Assembly: GCF_003070885.1 (NCBI RefSeq)
Contig: NZ_CP028913.1
Location: 2,976,001-3,040,000, forward strand
Length of the DNA: 64,000 nucleotides
Direction: 5' to 3'
Source: Agromyces badenianii
Lineage (GTDB): Bacteria; Actinomycetota; Actinomycetes; Actinomycetales; Microbacteriaceae
The notes under the pieces: generated by a model
What the model was told of the DNA's origin: nothing
What the model saw: the letters and a program-made list of their open reading frames with translations, nothing else
The model's database searches: none
Translations under genes and position numbers: made by a program
Shown here: piece by piece, positions 24,818 to 33,929 of the stretch
Position numbering within the stretch: the stretch's first letter is position 1
How the letters are laid out: every line of letters begins with the position of its first letter

Positions 24818-26289
24818 GCCGGGCTCCTCTCCCCCGCGGCATCCGCTCGCGTCGCGTCGGTCTCCTGGCTGAGCGCTTCGGCGTCGCGGCTGAGCGCCTC
24901 GGCGTCGCGGCTGAATGCTTCGGTCTCCTTGCTGAGCGCTTCGGCACGGATGTCGGCGGCCTCCGCGGCCGCGGCGGCGACGGCGGATGCGTCGGCGGCA
25001 TCGGCGAGCGCGGTGTCGGGTCGCGCGGTGCGATGCAGGGTGGCGGTGATCACGTCGACCGGGATCGTCGCGGGCGTCTCGATGATCGCCTGCTCTGCGG
25101 TGTTCGCCGAGACGTTGCCGAGGGCGGCGAGCAGGGTCACGCGCGGCACGGCGCCGAGCAGGCGACCCTGCTCGTCGACGACGGCGAGCGGGAGCTGGCT
25201 CTCGACGGCGCTCTCGAAGAGCTCAGAGAGGTGCTCGTCGGCACCGACCACGGGGTGATCGTCGCTGATCGCCGACTCGAGGGAACGCTCGCCTCGCTGC
25301 ACGAGTCGCAGCACGTCACGATCGTGTGCAACGCCGAGCAGTCGCCGCCCGCTGCCGACCACGAAGACCATCGAGGTCTGCAGGTCGCGCATCGAGCGCA
25401 GCGCGGCCCGAGGGCCCGCCGAGGCGGTGACCACGGCGCGGGGCGCCTCCATCACGTTGCCCGCGGTGAGCACCCGGGAGCGGTCGACGTCTTGCACGAA
25501 CTGGGCGACGTAGCCGTCGGCGGGGTCGGTGAGGATCTCCTCGGCGGTGCCGAGCTGCACGATGCGCCCGTCGCGCATCACGGCGATGCGATCGCCGAGG
25601 AACATCGCCTCGTTCAGATCGTGCGTGATGAAGACGATGGTCTTGCCGAGCTCGTGCTGCAGCTCGACGAGCTGCTCCTGCATCTCCTTGCGGATCAGGG
25701 GGTCGAGGGCCGAGAAGGCTTCGTCCATGAGGAGGATGTCGGTGTCCGACGCCAGCGCCCGGGCGAGACCCACGCGCTGCTGCATGCCGCCCGAGAGCTC
25801 AGCCGGCATCTTGTCGCCCCATCCGCCGAGACCGACCCGCTCGAGGATGTGCTCTGCGCGGGCCCGGCGCTCGGCCGGCGACACGCCCTGGATCTCGAGA
25901 CCGTACGCGGCGTTCTCGAGCACGGTGCGGTGCGGCAGCAGCGCGAAGTGCTGGAACACCATCGAGACGTGACGCCGGCGCACCTCGCGCAGCCGCTTCC
26001 GCGACATGCCCGTGATGGTCTCCCCCATCACCGTCACGGTTCCGTCGCTCGGCTCGAGCAGGCCGTTCAGGGTGCGGATCAGCGTCGACTTCCCGGATCC
26101 CGACAGCCCCATCACGACGAAGATCTCGCCGCGGTGCACCTCGAAGTCGGCGTCGATGACGGCGGCCGTGCCGAGCGGTGCGAGTTCGGTGCGGCTCGCG
26201 CCGGCGCGCAGGCGCTCGATCGCCTCTCGCGGCTTGCGGCCGAAGAACTTCGTGAGGCGGCGCACCTCGAGTGCTGGCGTTTCGGTCAT
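24814..26289 (-). CDS. proV: Glycine betaine/proline ABC transporter ATP-binding protein with CBS domains and heptad-repeat tail
   Basis: 491 residues. Walker [10 protein letters not shown] (61-69), signature [15 protein letters not shown], Walker [14 protein letters not shown]. Two CBS domains follow (about 285-400), which in OpuA sense ionic strength. The C-terminal extension after about residue 430 is Ala-rich and contains four tandem heptads of the form E-A-L/F-S-K/R/Q-x-x (450-477), predicting a short coiled coil or amphipathic helix not usual in ProV/OpuAA. First gene of the operon, with a 336-bp upstream region. Confidence 0.93.
   Translation of the reverse strand: MTETPALEVRRLTKFFGRKPREAIERLRAGASRTELAPLGTAAVIDADFEVHRGEIFVVMGLSGSGKSTLIRTLNGLLEPSDGTVTVMGETITGMSRKRLREVRRRHVSMVFQHFALLPHRTVLENAAYGLEIQGVSPAERRARAEHILERVGLGGWGDKMPAELSGGMQQRVGLARALASDTDILLMDEAFSALDPLIRKEMQEQLVELQHELGKTIVFITHDLNEAMFLGDRIAVMRDGRIVQLGTAEEILTDPADGYVAQFVQDVDRSRVLTAGNVMEAPRAVVTASAGPRAALRSMRDLQTSMVFVVGSGRRLLGVAHDRDVLRLVQRGERSLESAISDDHPVVGADEHLSELFESAVESQLPLAVVDEQGRLLGAVPRVTLLAALGNVSANTAEQAIIETPATIPVDVITATLHRTARPDTALADAADASAVAAAAAEAADIRAEALSKETEAFSRDAEALSRDAEALSQETDATRADAAGERSPA
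24859..24942 (-). repeat. Four tandem 21-bp repeats coding heptads in the ProV tail
   Basis: Four copies of a 21-bp unit (GAGGCGCTCAGCCGCGACGCC-like on the coding strand, with substitutions) encode [21 protein letters not shown] and EALSQET. The perfect 7-residue period suggests expansion by tandem duplication. Confidence 0.8.
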
Positions 26290-26625
26290 CTACGGGCTCC
26301 CGGAGCGCACGCCGAAGACCGCGCACGAAGGGCGCGCGGTCGCAGCTCGGTGCTGGCTCGTGGGTCACGGCCGGGTTGACGGCGACTCGGAGCAAACGAA
26401 CTCGAGCCTGCGACCTGTGGTGCGCGGGCGAATCGGGTCTCCGTCGCATTCGGCCATGGGGGCCGGATGCCACGCCGCCGAACCGTACGCTTCTGCATGC
26501 CGATTTCGGAATGCAGAAGCGCGGACTGGGCGATCGGTCTTTCAGACCGCTGTCCACCGTATCGAGGTCAGTGGCACATCCCAAATCGAATCGAATGAAT
26601 TTGGTTCTGACCTGGGAGTTTCAGT
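26290..26625. other. 336-bp intergenic region upstream of proV, with inverted repeats
   Basis: No gene is supported here. The main feature is a large inverted repeat: CGCTTCTGCAT (26488-26498) against ATGCAGAAGCG (26511-26521), an 11-bp perfect stem with a further CCGA/TCGG pairing inside. A second, smaller one (CCAAAT/ATTTGG) is near 26582-26606. Both could be operators for the osmotic-stress importer that starts at 26289; the first lies about 200 bp upstream of that start. Confidence 0.45.
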
Positions 26626-27042
26626 CTAAGAGTGTTCGCGCTGCTCCCCTGCGGACTGCAGCCTGGTGCAGTTCTCGCACAGCCCGAAGACGTCGACGAC
26701 GTGCGCGGCACCGGTGAATCCGTGTTCGGCTGCGACGCTCTTGGCCCACGCCTCGACCTCGTCGGCGGCGATCTCGACCGTCAGACCGCAGTTGCGGCAG
26801 ATCAGGTGATGGTGGTGGCCGGTCGTGCTGCAGGCACGGTACAGCGCCTCGCCGTCGGGCGACTGGAGCGAGTCGGCGTCGCCGCTCGAGGCGAGATCGC
26901 CGAGCGCGCGGTACACGGTGGCGAGGCCGATCGGCGAGCCGCTCGCGTGCAGCGTCGAGTGCAGTGCCTGCGCACTGATGAACCCCTCGGTGTCGTCGAG
27001 GGCTTCGCGAACGGCTTCTCGCTGCCAGGTGTTGCGCTTCAT
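26626..27042 (-). CDS. zur: Fur-family zinc uptake regulator
   Basis: 138 residues. N-terminal winged helix (TWQREAVREALDDTEGFISAQALHSTLHASGSPIGLATVYRALGDLA), then a metal/dimer domain with HHHH (76-79), C82-x-x-C85 and C122-x-x-C125 (structural zinc). It is the last gene of the zinc ABC importer operon, its ATG overlapping the permease stop by 4 bp, which points to Zur rather than Fur. It should repress this same operon through the Zur box at 30650-30666 when zinc is sufficient. Confidence 0.92.
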   Translation of the reverse strand: MKRNTWQREAVREALDDTEGFISAQALHSTLHASGSPIGLATVYRALGDLASSGDADSLQSPDGEALYRACSTTGHHHHLICRNCGLTVEIAADEVEAWAKSVAAEHGFTGAAHVVDVFGLCENCTRLQSAGEQREHS

Positions 27043-27881
27043 GCGATGCGTGCATCCTCTGCGGTCTCGACGGGTGTCGCGACCCGGTTCAACGGTACCG
27101 CCCGCAGCTTCGAGACGCCGAGTGCGAGCAGGAAGAATCCGGTCGCCGCGAGGGCGATGGCCGGGCCCGCCGCGACGGCGAATCCACGTGACGCGATGAC
27201 GCCCAGCACCCCCGATGCCGCTCCGATCACGGGTGCGACGACCAGCAGCGCGCGGAACGAGCGCACCACGAGCCGTGCCGCAGCGGCAGGGGCCGCGATG
27301 AGCGCGATCGCGAGGATCGCACCGACGGCGGGCAGCGAGCTGACGACGGAGGCCGCCGTCAGACCCAGCACGAGCAGCTCAACCGGCCACTCGCGGTAGC
27401 CGGCCGCTCGAAAACCCTGCGGGTCGAAGGTCGAGAACGCGATCTCCTTGCCGAACAGCACGACGCACACGACGGCGAGCAGCGCAACGGATGCCGCGAG
27501 CAGTATATCTCCGTCGCTCACCGTGAGGATCGAGCCGACGAGCAGTGATTCGGCGCGCACTGGAAGCCCGGGGATCGCCGCCTGCAGCAGCGCCCCCGCC
27601 GCGAAGCCGCCGGTGAGCACGATGCCGGCCGCGACCTGCGCACCTTGCCGACGTACCCGGGCGATGCCCGCCATCACCGCGACGAGAACCACGGATGCCA
27701 CGGCCGCTCCGGCCGGCACGCTCACGCCGAGCGCCGCGGCGGCGACCGCCCCGGGGTAGGTGCCGTGCGTGAGCGCCTGCGCGAAGAAGGTGCGCCGCCG
27801 CACGACGATGAGCGAGCCGACGAATCCGGCCCCGGCACCGATGACGATCGCCGCGACGAGGGCGCGCTCGAAGTAGCCCAT
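27039..27881 (-). CDS. Zinc/manganese ABC transporter permease
   Basis: 280 residues. ABC-3 family permease: [46 protein letters not shown], with about eight hydrophobic helices. The ATG overlaps the stop of the preceding permease gene by one base (TGATG) and the stop overlaps zur. Two different permeases in one operon suggest a heterodimeric channel, as in the AztB-type zinc importers. Confidence 0.9.
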   Translation of the reverse strand: MGYFERALVAAIVIGAGAGFVGSLIVVRRRTFFAQALTHGTYPGAVAAAALGVSVPAGAAVASVVLVAVMAGIARVRRQGAQVAAGIVLTGGFAAGALLQAAIPGLPVRAESLLVGSILTVSDGDILLAASVALLAVVCVVLFGKEIAFSTFDPQGFRAAGYREWPVELLVLGLTAASVVSSLPAVGAILAIALIAAPAAAARLVVRSFRALLVVAPVIGAASGVLGVIASRGFAVAAGPAIALAATGFFLLALGVSKLRAVPLNRVATPVETAEDARIA

Positions 27882-28777
27882 CAGCGCCGCTCCCCCGTGC
27901 GGCCCCGCCCGAACGTGCGGTACACGAGGAGCACCAGTGCGTACCCCACCACGAAGACCGCCACGACCGTGCTGCCCGCCGGCAGGTCGACCCCTGCGCC
28001 TACGGAGGCCGCGAAGCCGAGTGCCAGGCCGAGCCAGGCCGCGATGGCGGCGAACGCCGCCGCGACCGGGAAGAGCCACCAGAGCCGAGCCGTCACGAGC
28101 CGGGCCACCGCCCCCGGCACGATCAGCAGTGCCAGCACGAGCAGTGTGCCGATGGTGCTCGCCGCCGCGACGACGACCAGGGCGATCGCCGAGTTCAGCA
28201 CGAGGTCGAGGGTGAGGGGAGAGTCGCCGGCCGCGCGACTGCCCTTCGCGTCGAATGCGCGATAGAGCTGTTGCTTCAACGTGAGCAGCACCATGCCGAG
28301 GGCGATGAGGGCGACCACGATGAGCGGCAGCACCTCGGCGGGCGGGATGGTCAGCACCCGGCCGAACAGGAGCGCCTCGAGTTCGCCCGCGTAGTTCTCA
28401 CTCCGCGACACGACGATGACGCCGACGCTGAACGTCGCCGTCAGCACGATCGCGATCGCGGCGTCGGCGGTGACACCCGCTCGGTCGAGCCAGGTGAGCG
28501 CGAGGGCGCCCGCGAGGGCGGCGATGGCGGCGCCCGGCAGGAGTCCGGCACTGCCGCCGACGGCGAGTCCGATCGCGAGGCCGGGGAAGACCGCGTGGGT
28601 CAGCCCGTCGCTGATGAACTCGAGGCTGCGGAGGTTGACGAGCACGCCGACGAAGCCGGCGACCACGGCCAGCACGAGCATGACGAGCAGCGCCCGCCCC
28701 ATGAAGGGGATGGCGAACGCCCCGAAGAGCGCATCAGTCAGCGACACGGGCCGCCGCCTGCTCGCCGGGTCTCGCAT
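27881..28777 (-). CDS. Zinc/manganese ABC transporter permease
   Basis: 298 residues, ABC-3 family: [46 protein letters not shown] is the family start, followed by about seven helices. The start may be the ATG at 28777 or the GTG at 28747, just before [15 protein letters not shown]; the second has AGGCGG nearby. It begins 16 nt after the ATPase stop. Confidence 0.9.
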   Translation of the reverse strand: MRDPASRRRPVSLTDALFGAFAIPFMGRALLVMLVLAVVAGFVGVLVNLRSLEFISDGLTHAVFPGLAIGLAVGGSAGLLPGAAIAALAGALALTWLDRAGVTADAAIAIVLTATFSVGVIVVSRSENYAGELEALLFGRVLTIPPAEVLPLIVVALIALGMVLLTLKQQLYRAFDAKGSRAAGDSPLTLDLVLNSAIALVVVAAASTIGTLLVLALLIVPGAVARLVTARLWWLFPVAAAFAAIAAWLGLALGFAASVGAGVDLPAGSTVVAVFVVGYALVLLVYRTFGRGRTGERR

Positions 28778-28793
28778 ATGTCGGTCGAGGCAT

Positions 28794-29594
28794 TCAGTGG
28801 CCCTCGTGACCGGGCACGACGAGGGTGTGCTCGTCGATCTCGACGCCGACTCCGTCGAAGCACTCCTGCACGTTGCGCAACGTGAGCACCTCGTCGACGG
28901 GACCGCTCGCGAGTTGCGTGCCGTTCACGAGCACCACGGAGTCGCAGACGAGGCGTGCCAGTTCGAGGTCATGGGTCGAGACGAGCACCGCGACGCCGCT
29001 CGCCTTCAGTGAGCGGATGGTCTCGACGAGTGCATCGCGGTTGGCCTGATCGAGACCGTTGAACGGCTCGTCGAGCAAGAGCAGAGCGGGGTCGGAGGCG
29101 AGGGCACGAGCGAGCAGGCCCCGTTGACGCTGCCCGCCCGAGAGCGCCCCGAACGGGCGCTTGGCGAGCTCGGCGAGCCCCACCGTCTCGAGTGCTCGGC
29201 GCACTGCGGCGCGATCGGCACGGCCCGGCCAGCGGAAGAGCCCGAGCCCGCGGTAGCGCCCCTGCATCACGACCTGCTCGAGGCTGATCGGAAAATCGGG
29301 ATCGAGCTCGGCGGATTGCGGAAGGAAGGCGACCATTCCGTTTGCGGCATGCGAGGTGCGAGCTGCCTCGCCAGACGTTGCTGCTGAGCGGAGCTCGATG
29401 GTTCCCGCAGTGCGCGGCACGAGTCCGAGGATCCCCTTCAGCAGCGTCGACTTGCCGGCGCCGTTCGGCCCGATGAGCGCGACGGCCTCACCCTGCAGGA
29501 TGTCGAGATCGAGTTCGCCGACGCCGCCGCCGCCGGGGTGCGTGAACGCGGCGCCGCGGAGGCGCAGCACGGGGGAGTCGGTCATGATCGTCAT
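28794..29594 (-). CDS. Zinc/manganese ABC transporter ATP-binding protein
   Basis: 266 residues. Walker [11 protein letters not shown]-loop [12 protein letters not shown], signature [15 protein letters not shown], Walker [13 protein letters not shown], switch His in VLVSTHD. The ZnuC/MntB class. The ATG at 29594 overlaps the binding-protein stop by 4 bp; a second ATG (29585) follows in frame. Confidence 0.93.
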   Translation of the reverse strand: MTIMTDSPVLRLRGAAFTHPGGGGVGELDLDILQGEAVALIGPNGAGKSTLLKGILGLVPRTAGTIELRSAATSGEAARTSHAANGMVAFLPQSAELDPDFPISLEQVVMQGRYRGLGLFRWPGRADRAAVRRALETVGLAELAKRPFGALSGGQRQRGLLARALASDPALLLLDEPFNGLDQANRDALVETIRSLKASGVAVLVSTHDLELARLVCDSVVLVNGTQLASGPVDEVLTLRNVQECFDGVGVEIDEHTLVVPGHEGH

Positions 29595-30631
29595 CCTTGC
29601 AGTGCCGCCGGCACCTCGGTCGGAGTCACGCCCCACGACTCGAGGATCAGTCGGGCGTTGTGCAACTGGCTGCCGAGGTAGGTCTGGCCCTCGCTGCCTT
29701 CGACGCCGAGCGAGTCGCCGTAGAGCGCGTCGGGCCCGGAGTACACGGTCGCCCCGGCCTCCGAACCGATGGTCTCGGCGGCCTTCGCTGAGATCGATGC
29801 CTCGGAGAAGACCGCCTCGACACCGGTCGCGCGGATCCGCTCGACGAGGGCGTCGATCTCGGCCGCACTCGGCTCGGCGTTGTCGTCGAAGCTCGGAATG
29901 ATGCTGCCGACGAAGGTGAGTTCGTAGGCGTCGATGAAGTACGTGAAGGCGTCGTGGTTCGTCACGAGCAGCCGATCGGCCACCGGAACCGCCGCGATGT
30001 TCTGCTCGATCCACTGGTCGAGCGCGTCGAGCTTCGCCACGTAGTCGGCCTCGTTCTGCTCGAGCACGACTGCGTCGACGCCCGGCACCTCGGAGAGCCC
30101 GGCCGCGATGTTCTCGACCATGCGCTCGGCGAGCTCGGGATCGGTCCAGATGTGGGGGTTGCCGGCGTCGTGATCGTGCGCGCCGCCGGTCGCCTCAGCT
30201 TCGACCCCGTGACCGTGGTCGTCGGTGCCGTAGAGCTCGATGCCGGTGCTCGCGTCGATCAACTCGCCGTCGAAGCCGGATGCCTGCACCGCGTCGTCGA
30301 TCCAGCTCTCGAGCCCGCCGCCGTTGACGACGAGCGCGTCGGCGTTCGACAGGGCGAGCAGCTGCGCGGCAGAGGGGTCGAAGCTGTGGGCGCTCTGGCC
30401 GGGGGGGAGCAGCTGGGTGATCTCGGCGGTGTCGCCGAGGAGCTCGCGGGTGAAGTCGCCCACCTGGGTCGTCGTCGCGACGATCGCGGGGCCGCCCGCA
30501 GCATCGTCGGATGCCGCGGGTGACGCGCATGCCGTGAGCGCGAGCGCCGACGCGGCGAGCATCGCCCCGGCGGCGACGACCGGCAGCCGACGCGTGGCCC
30601 GCGCGGCGTGGGCGTCGGAACGAGTGGGCAT
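29591..30631 (-). CDS. znuA: Zinc ABC transporter substrate-binding lipoprotein (ZnuA/AztC-like)
   Basis: 346 residues with lipobox LTAC (Cys35). A cluster A-I metal-binding protein with the ligand histidines H82 (QSAHSFD), H160 (NPHIW) and H226 (TNHDAF), plus an acidic fourth position near the C-terminus. A short His/Asp-rich loop (DDHGHG...AHDHD, about 138-154) resembles the zinc-capturing loop of ZnuA, which favours zinc over manganese. First gene of the znu-zur operon. The ATG lies 6 nt after a -10 box, so the mRNA is probably leaderless. Confidence 0.92.
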   Translation of the reverse strand: MPTRSDAHAARATRRLPVVAAGAMLAASALALTACASPAASDDAAGGPAIVATTTQVGDFTRELLGDTAEITQLLPPGQSAHSFDPSAAQLLALSNADALVVNGGGLESWIDDAVQASGFDGELIDASTGIELYGTDDHGHGVEAEATGGAHDHDAGNPHIWTDPELAERMVENIAAGLSEVPGVDAVVLEQNEADYVAKLDALDQWIEQNIAAVPVADRLLVTNHDAFTYFIDAYELTFVGSIIPSFDDNAEPSAAEIDALVERIRATGVEAVFSEASISAKAAETIGSEAGATVYSGPDALYGDSLGVEGSEGQTYLGSQLHNARLILESWGVTPTEVPAALQG

Positions 30632-30637
30632 GCGTCA

Positions 30638-30666
30638 ACCGTAGGCTTATTGATAATGATTGTCAA
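30638..30666 (-). promoter_or_regulatory. Promoter of the zinc importer with overlapping Zur box
   Basis: Minus-strand -35 TTGACA (30661-30666), 17-nt spacer, -10 TACGGT (30638-30643), then 6 nt to the ATG. The palindrome TTGATAATGATTGTCAA (30650-30666, 15 of 17 positions symmetric) covers the -35 and most of the spacer and matches the actinobacterial Zur pattern TGA-n-AATnATT-n-TCA. Bound Zur would exclude RNA polymerase. Confidence 0.78.
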
Positions 30667-30784
30667 AACCATGAGGCGCCGTGAACGCCCCTTCGGTGAA
30701 CATCCGGATGCGGGCGGCGCATTCCCGGAGGAGAACTGTGGACAGATCTGGCGAGTGTCGCTTCGACATGGGAGAGTGAATCAC

Positions 30785-31270
30785 GTGGATACGACGACGA
30801 CCCCCCTCACGTTGCATCCGTTCACCGTCGCCGATGCCGAGCGCCTGCTCTCCGGCGAGGTCGACCCGCACGACGGATGGGAAGGCGCGTACGCCTTCAC
30901 CGACGAACCCGAACTGCTCTCCGAGTACCTGCTCGCGGTGCAAGAGAACGGCGACCCCAGGCCCTTCGGCCCCTACCTCGTGCGCCGCGGCGAAGACGGG
31001 CCGGCCATCGGGGGAGTGAATCTGTTCGGCCCGCCCGACGACGACGGCGCGGTCGACTTCGTGTTCGGCCTCGTGCCGGCGGTGCGCGGGCACGGCCTGG
31101 CAGCTCACACGGTCACGGCCGTCGTCGAGCTCTCGCGGGCCGCCGGGGTCTCGGTGCTGCGCGCCGAGGCCGAGGTCGGCAACCTGCCCGCGCGGCAGAC
31201 GCTCGAGAAGATCGGATTCGCGCAGGTCGCCCGCACGCCTGAAGAGATCATCTACGAACTGCGCCTGTAA
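30785..31270 (+). CDS. GNAT family N-acetyltransferase (RimJ/RimL-like)
   Basis: 161 residues from the GTG at 30785 (GGGAGAG upstream); the frame is open further up but that part is not GNAT-like. Fold signs: TLHPFTVADAERLLSGE, IGGVNLFGPPDDDGAVDFVFGLVPAVRGHGLAAHTVTAVVEL (acetyl-CoA loop R-G-H-G-L-A), EVGNLPARQTLEKIGFAQVA. It may acetylate an N-terminal amine or small molecule. Divergent from znuA; the operator at 30650-30666 lies in the shared upstream region. Confidence 0.85.
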   Translation: MDTTTTPLTLHPFTVADAERLLSGEVDPHDGWEGAYAFTDEPELLSEYLLAVQENGDPRPFGPYLVRRGEDGPAIGGVNLFGPPDDDGAVDFVFGLVPAVRGHGLAAHTVTAVVELSRAAGVSVLRAEAEVGNLPARQTLEKIGFAQVARTPEEIIYELRL

Positions 31271-31285
31271 CCCCGCAAGCGGGTT
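31269..31285. terminator. Small convergent hairpin between GNAT and E2 genes
   Basis: AACC(C)CGC pairs with GCGGGTT around AA, overlapping the GNAT stop codon. A weak candidate for a shared terminator. Confidence 0.35.
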
Positions 31286-31325
31286 ATCGGGCGCAGCGTA
31301 CGCGGCGCGCGAGCCTCGAGGTCGG

Positions 31326-32804
31326 CTACTCCAGCAGCAGTGCGGGTTCCTCGATGATCGAGGCGACGTCGGCGAGGAACCTCGACGCCACGTCGCCGTC
31401 GACCACGCGGTGATCGAACGAGGCCCCGATCGTCGTCACGAAGCGCGGGCGCACCTCACCGTCGACGACCCATGGCTTCTGCTTGATCGTGCCGAGGGCG
31501 ACGATGGCGACCTCGCCCGGATTCAAGATCGGCGTTCCGGTGTCCATGCCGAACACGCCGATGTTCGTGATCGTGATCGTGCCGCCCTGCATCTCCGCCG
31601 GCTGGGTCTTGCCCTCGCGCGCCGTCAGGGTGAGCTGCTCGAGCGCCGTCGCGAGCTCGACCATCGTCATCGCCTGCGCCTCTTTGACGTTCGGCACGAT
31701 GAGGCCCCGCGGCGTCGCCGCGGCGATGCCGAGATTCACGTAGTGCTTGACGACGATCTCGGAATCGGTCCACTGGGCGTTCACCGTGGGGTTGCGGCGC
31801 ACCGCCCAGATCATCGCCTTCGCCATGATCAGCAGCGGCGAGATGCGCACGCCCGCGTAGTCGGGTGAGGCCTTCAGCCGCTTCAGGTACTCCATCGTGC
31901 GAGTGGCGTCGACGTCGACGAACACGCTCACGTGCGGAGCCTGGAACGCGCTCTGCACCATGGCGTTCGCGATGACCTTGCGCACGCCCTTGACGGGGAT
32001 GCGCTCCTCGCGACCCTCGGGCCGCTCGGGCGTCTGGATGTTGCGGAAGACGCTCGCCTGGCTCGCCTCGCGGATCACGTCGTCGCGAGTGATGTCGCCG
32101 ATCGGCCCGGTCGGCGCGACGCGGGAGAGATCGACGCCCAGGTCTTTCGCGAGCTTGCGAATCGGTGGCTTCGCGATCACCGGCACGCGCGCGGCCGGGC
32201 GCGTCGTCACGGCGGCGGCAGCGGATGTCGCGGCCGACCCGGTCGCCGGGCCCGACGAGCGCGTCGGCGCGGGCGGAGCCGGCGGGGTGGGAGCCGGGGC
32301 CGCGAGGTGGCCGTGTGCACCATCGGGCGTGGGGTGACGTCGGCGACGGGTCGCCGCCGGTCCGGAGCTGCCGTGCCCGACGAGCACCGCGCCGCCTCCT
32401 TCATCGGCCGACGCCGCAACCGTGGGCGCGGCAACGGCCGCTGAAGCCTGCACCGGCGTCGAGACCGGGGGAGCGGTGGAGGCCGGAGGAGCGGGCTGGG
32501 CCGGGGCCGCCACGGCGCCCGCGCCGGCACCGCCGCCCGGCGTCCCGGAGGCGAGCCCCGCGGCATCCGTCTGGATCACCAGGATCGGGGTGCCGACGTC
32601 GACGGTGGCGCCCTCGGCGACGAGCAGTTCGGCGACGACGCCCTCGAACGCGCTGGGCAGCTCGACGAGCGACTTCGCCGTCTCGATCTCGACGAAGACC
32701 TGGTCGAGGCTGATGCGATCACCGGGCGCGACATGCCACTGCACGATCTCGGCCTCGGTGAGCCCCTCGCCCACGTCGGGGAGGGGGAATCGGATCTCGC
32801 TCAT
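31326..32804 (-). CDS. 2-oxo-acid dehydrogenase E2 (dihydrolipoamide acyltransferase)
   Basis: 492 residues. One N-terminal lipoyl domain with the lipoylated Lys44 in [12 protein letters not shown]; an Ala/Pro-rich flexible linker; an E1/E3-binding domain ([31 protein letters not shown]); and the catalytic acyltransferase domain ending in [13 protein letters not shown] (His and Asp of the active site). It forms the core of a multienzyme complex with the E1 subunits encoded just upstream. No lipoamide dehydrogenase (E3) gene is in the window. Substrate (pyruvate or branched-chain 2-oxo acids) not decided. Confidence 0.93.
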   Translation of the reverse strand: MSEIRFPLPDVGEGLTEAEIVQWHVAPGDRISLDQVFVEIETAKSLVELPSAFEGVVAELLVAEGATVDVGTPILVIQTDAAGLASGTPGGGAGAGAVAAPAQPAPPASTAPPVSTPVQASAAVAAPTVAASADEGGGAVLVGHGSSGPAATRRRRHPTPDGAHGHLAAPAPTPPAPPAPTRSSGPATGSAATSAAAAVTTRPAARVPVIAKPPIRKLAKDLGVDLSRVAPTGPIGDITRDDVIREASQASVFRNIQTPERPEGREERIPVKGVRKVIANAMVQSAFQAPHVSVFVDVDATRTMEYLKRLKASPDYAGVRISPLLIMAKAMIWAVRRNPTVNAQWTDSEIVVKHYVNLGIAAATPRGLIVPNVKEAQAMTMVELATALEQLTLTAREGKTQPAEMQGGTITITNIGVFGMDTGTPILNPGEVAIVALGTIKQKPWVVDGEVRPRFVTTIGASFDHRVVDGDVASRFLADVASIIEEPALLLE

Positions 32805-32867
32805 GTTCTTACCCTCGCAGTCGATCTATGCCTTGGTCGTCATGTCAGCGCGCGTGGCGCGCCGTCG

Positions 32868-33929
32868 TCAGTACGCCAGGGCGCGATCGACGGCTTCGAG
32901 CACTCGGTCGGGGCTCGGCAGGTACTCGGTCTCGAGCGCCGCGGGCGGGAATGGCGTGTCGAAGCCCGACACCCGCAGCACCGGGGCCTCGAGCGAGTAG
33001 AAGGCCCGCTCGGCGACGGTCGCGGCGATCTCCGAGCCGACCGAGACGTTGCCGTAGGCCTCTTGCGCGACGACGAGCCGCCCGGTGCGATGCACGGAGT
33101 CGAGCAGCGGCCCGTAGTCGATCGGGGAGAGCGAGCGGAGGTCGACGACCTCGAGGCTGCGCCCCTCGTTGGCCGCGATGTCTGCGGCCTGCAGCAGCGT
33201 CGCGACCATCGCGCCGTGGCCGACGACCGTGACGTCGGTGCCCGGCCGCATGACGCGGCTCGCGTGCAGCGGCAGCCCGGCGTGGTCGAGGTCGACCGGT
33301 CCCTTCGGCCAGTACCGGCTCTTCGGCTCGAAGAACAGCACGGGGTCGTCGGACTGGATCGCCTCCTGGATCATCCAGTAGGCGTCGTGCGGGTTCGACG
33401 GGCTCACGACGCGCAGGCCCGGCGTGTGCGCGAAGTACGCCTCGGGGCTCTCTTGATGGTGCTCGATCGAGCCGATGTGCCCGCCATAGGGCACGCGGAT
33501 CACGATCGGCATCGAGACCGTGCCGTCGTGGCGCACCGTCTGGCGCGCGAGCTGGGTGGTGATCTGGTCGAACGCGGGGAAGATGAAGCCGTCGAACTGG
33601 ATCTCGATGACCGCCCGGTACCCGCGCATCGCGAGACCGATCGCCGTGCCGACGATGCCGGACTCGGCGAGCGGGGTGTCGAGCACTCGCTTGTCGCCGA
33701 ACTCCGCCGAGAGTCCCTCGGTCACGCGGAAGACGCCGCCGAGGGGGCCGATGTCCTCACCCATGAGCAGCACCTTCTCGTCGGCGCGCAGGGCTTCGCG
33801 GAGGCCCGCGGTGATGGCCTTCGCCATCGAGAGCGTCTGCACGCCGCGCACACCCGACGTCTCGGCGGCCGACACCGCATCGATCGCGACATCCGTCACG
33901 TGGGTCTCCTCTTCGGTGCGGGCGCTCAT
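32868..33929 (-). CDS. 2-oxo-acid dehydrogenase E1 component, beta subunit
   Basis: 353 residues. Transketolase pyrimidine-binding fold: LSMAKAITAGLREALRADEKVLLMGEDIGPLGGVFRVTEGLSAEFGDKRVLDTPLAESGIVGTAIGLAMRG, with a C-terminal transketolase domain. The ATG overlaps the alpha-subunit stop by 4 bp. Together with alpha it forms the thiamine-diphosphate decarboxylase that loads the lipoyl group of E2. Confidence 0.94.
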   Translation of the reverse strand: MSARTEEETHVTDVAIDAVSAAETSGVRGVQTLSMAKAITAGLREALRADEKVLLMGEDIGPLGGVFRVTEGLSAEFGDKRVLDTPLAESGIVGTAIGLAMRGYRAVIEIQFDGFIFPAFDQITTQLARQTVRHDGTVSMPIVIRVPYGGHIGSIEHHQESPEAYFAHTPGLRVVSPSNPHDAYWMIQEAIQSDDPVLFFEPKSRYWPKGPVDLDHAGLPLHASRVMRPGTDVTVVGHGAMVATLLQAADIAANEGRSLEVVDLRSLSPIDYGPLLDSVHRTGRLVVAQEAYGNVSVGSEIAATVAERAFYSLEAPVLRVSGFDTPFPPAALETEYLPSPDRVLEAVDRALAY

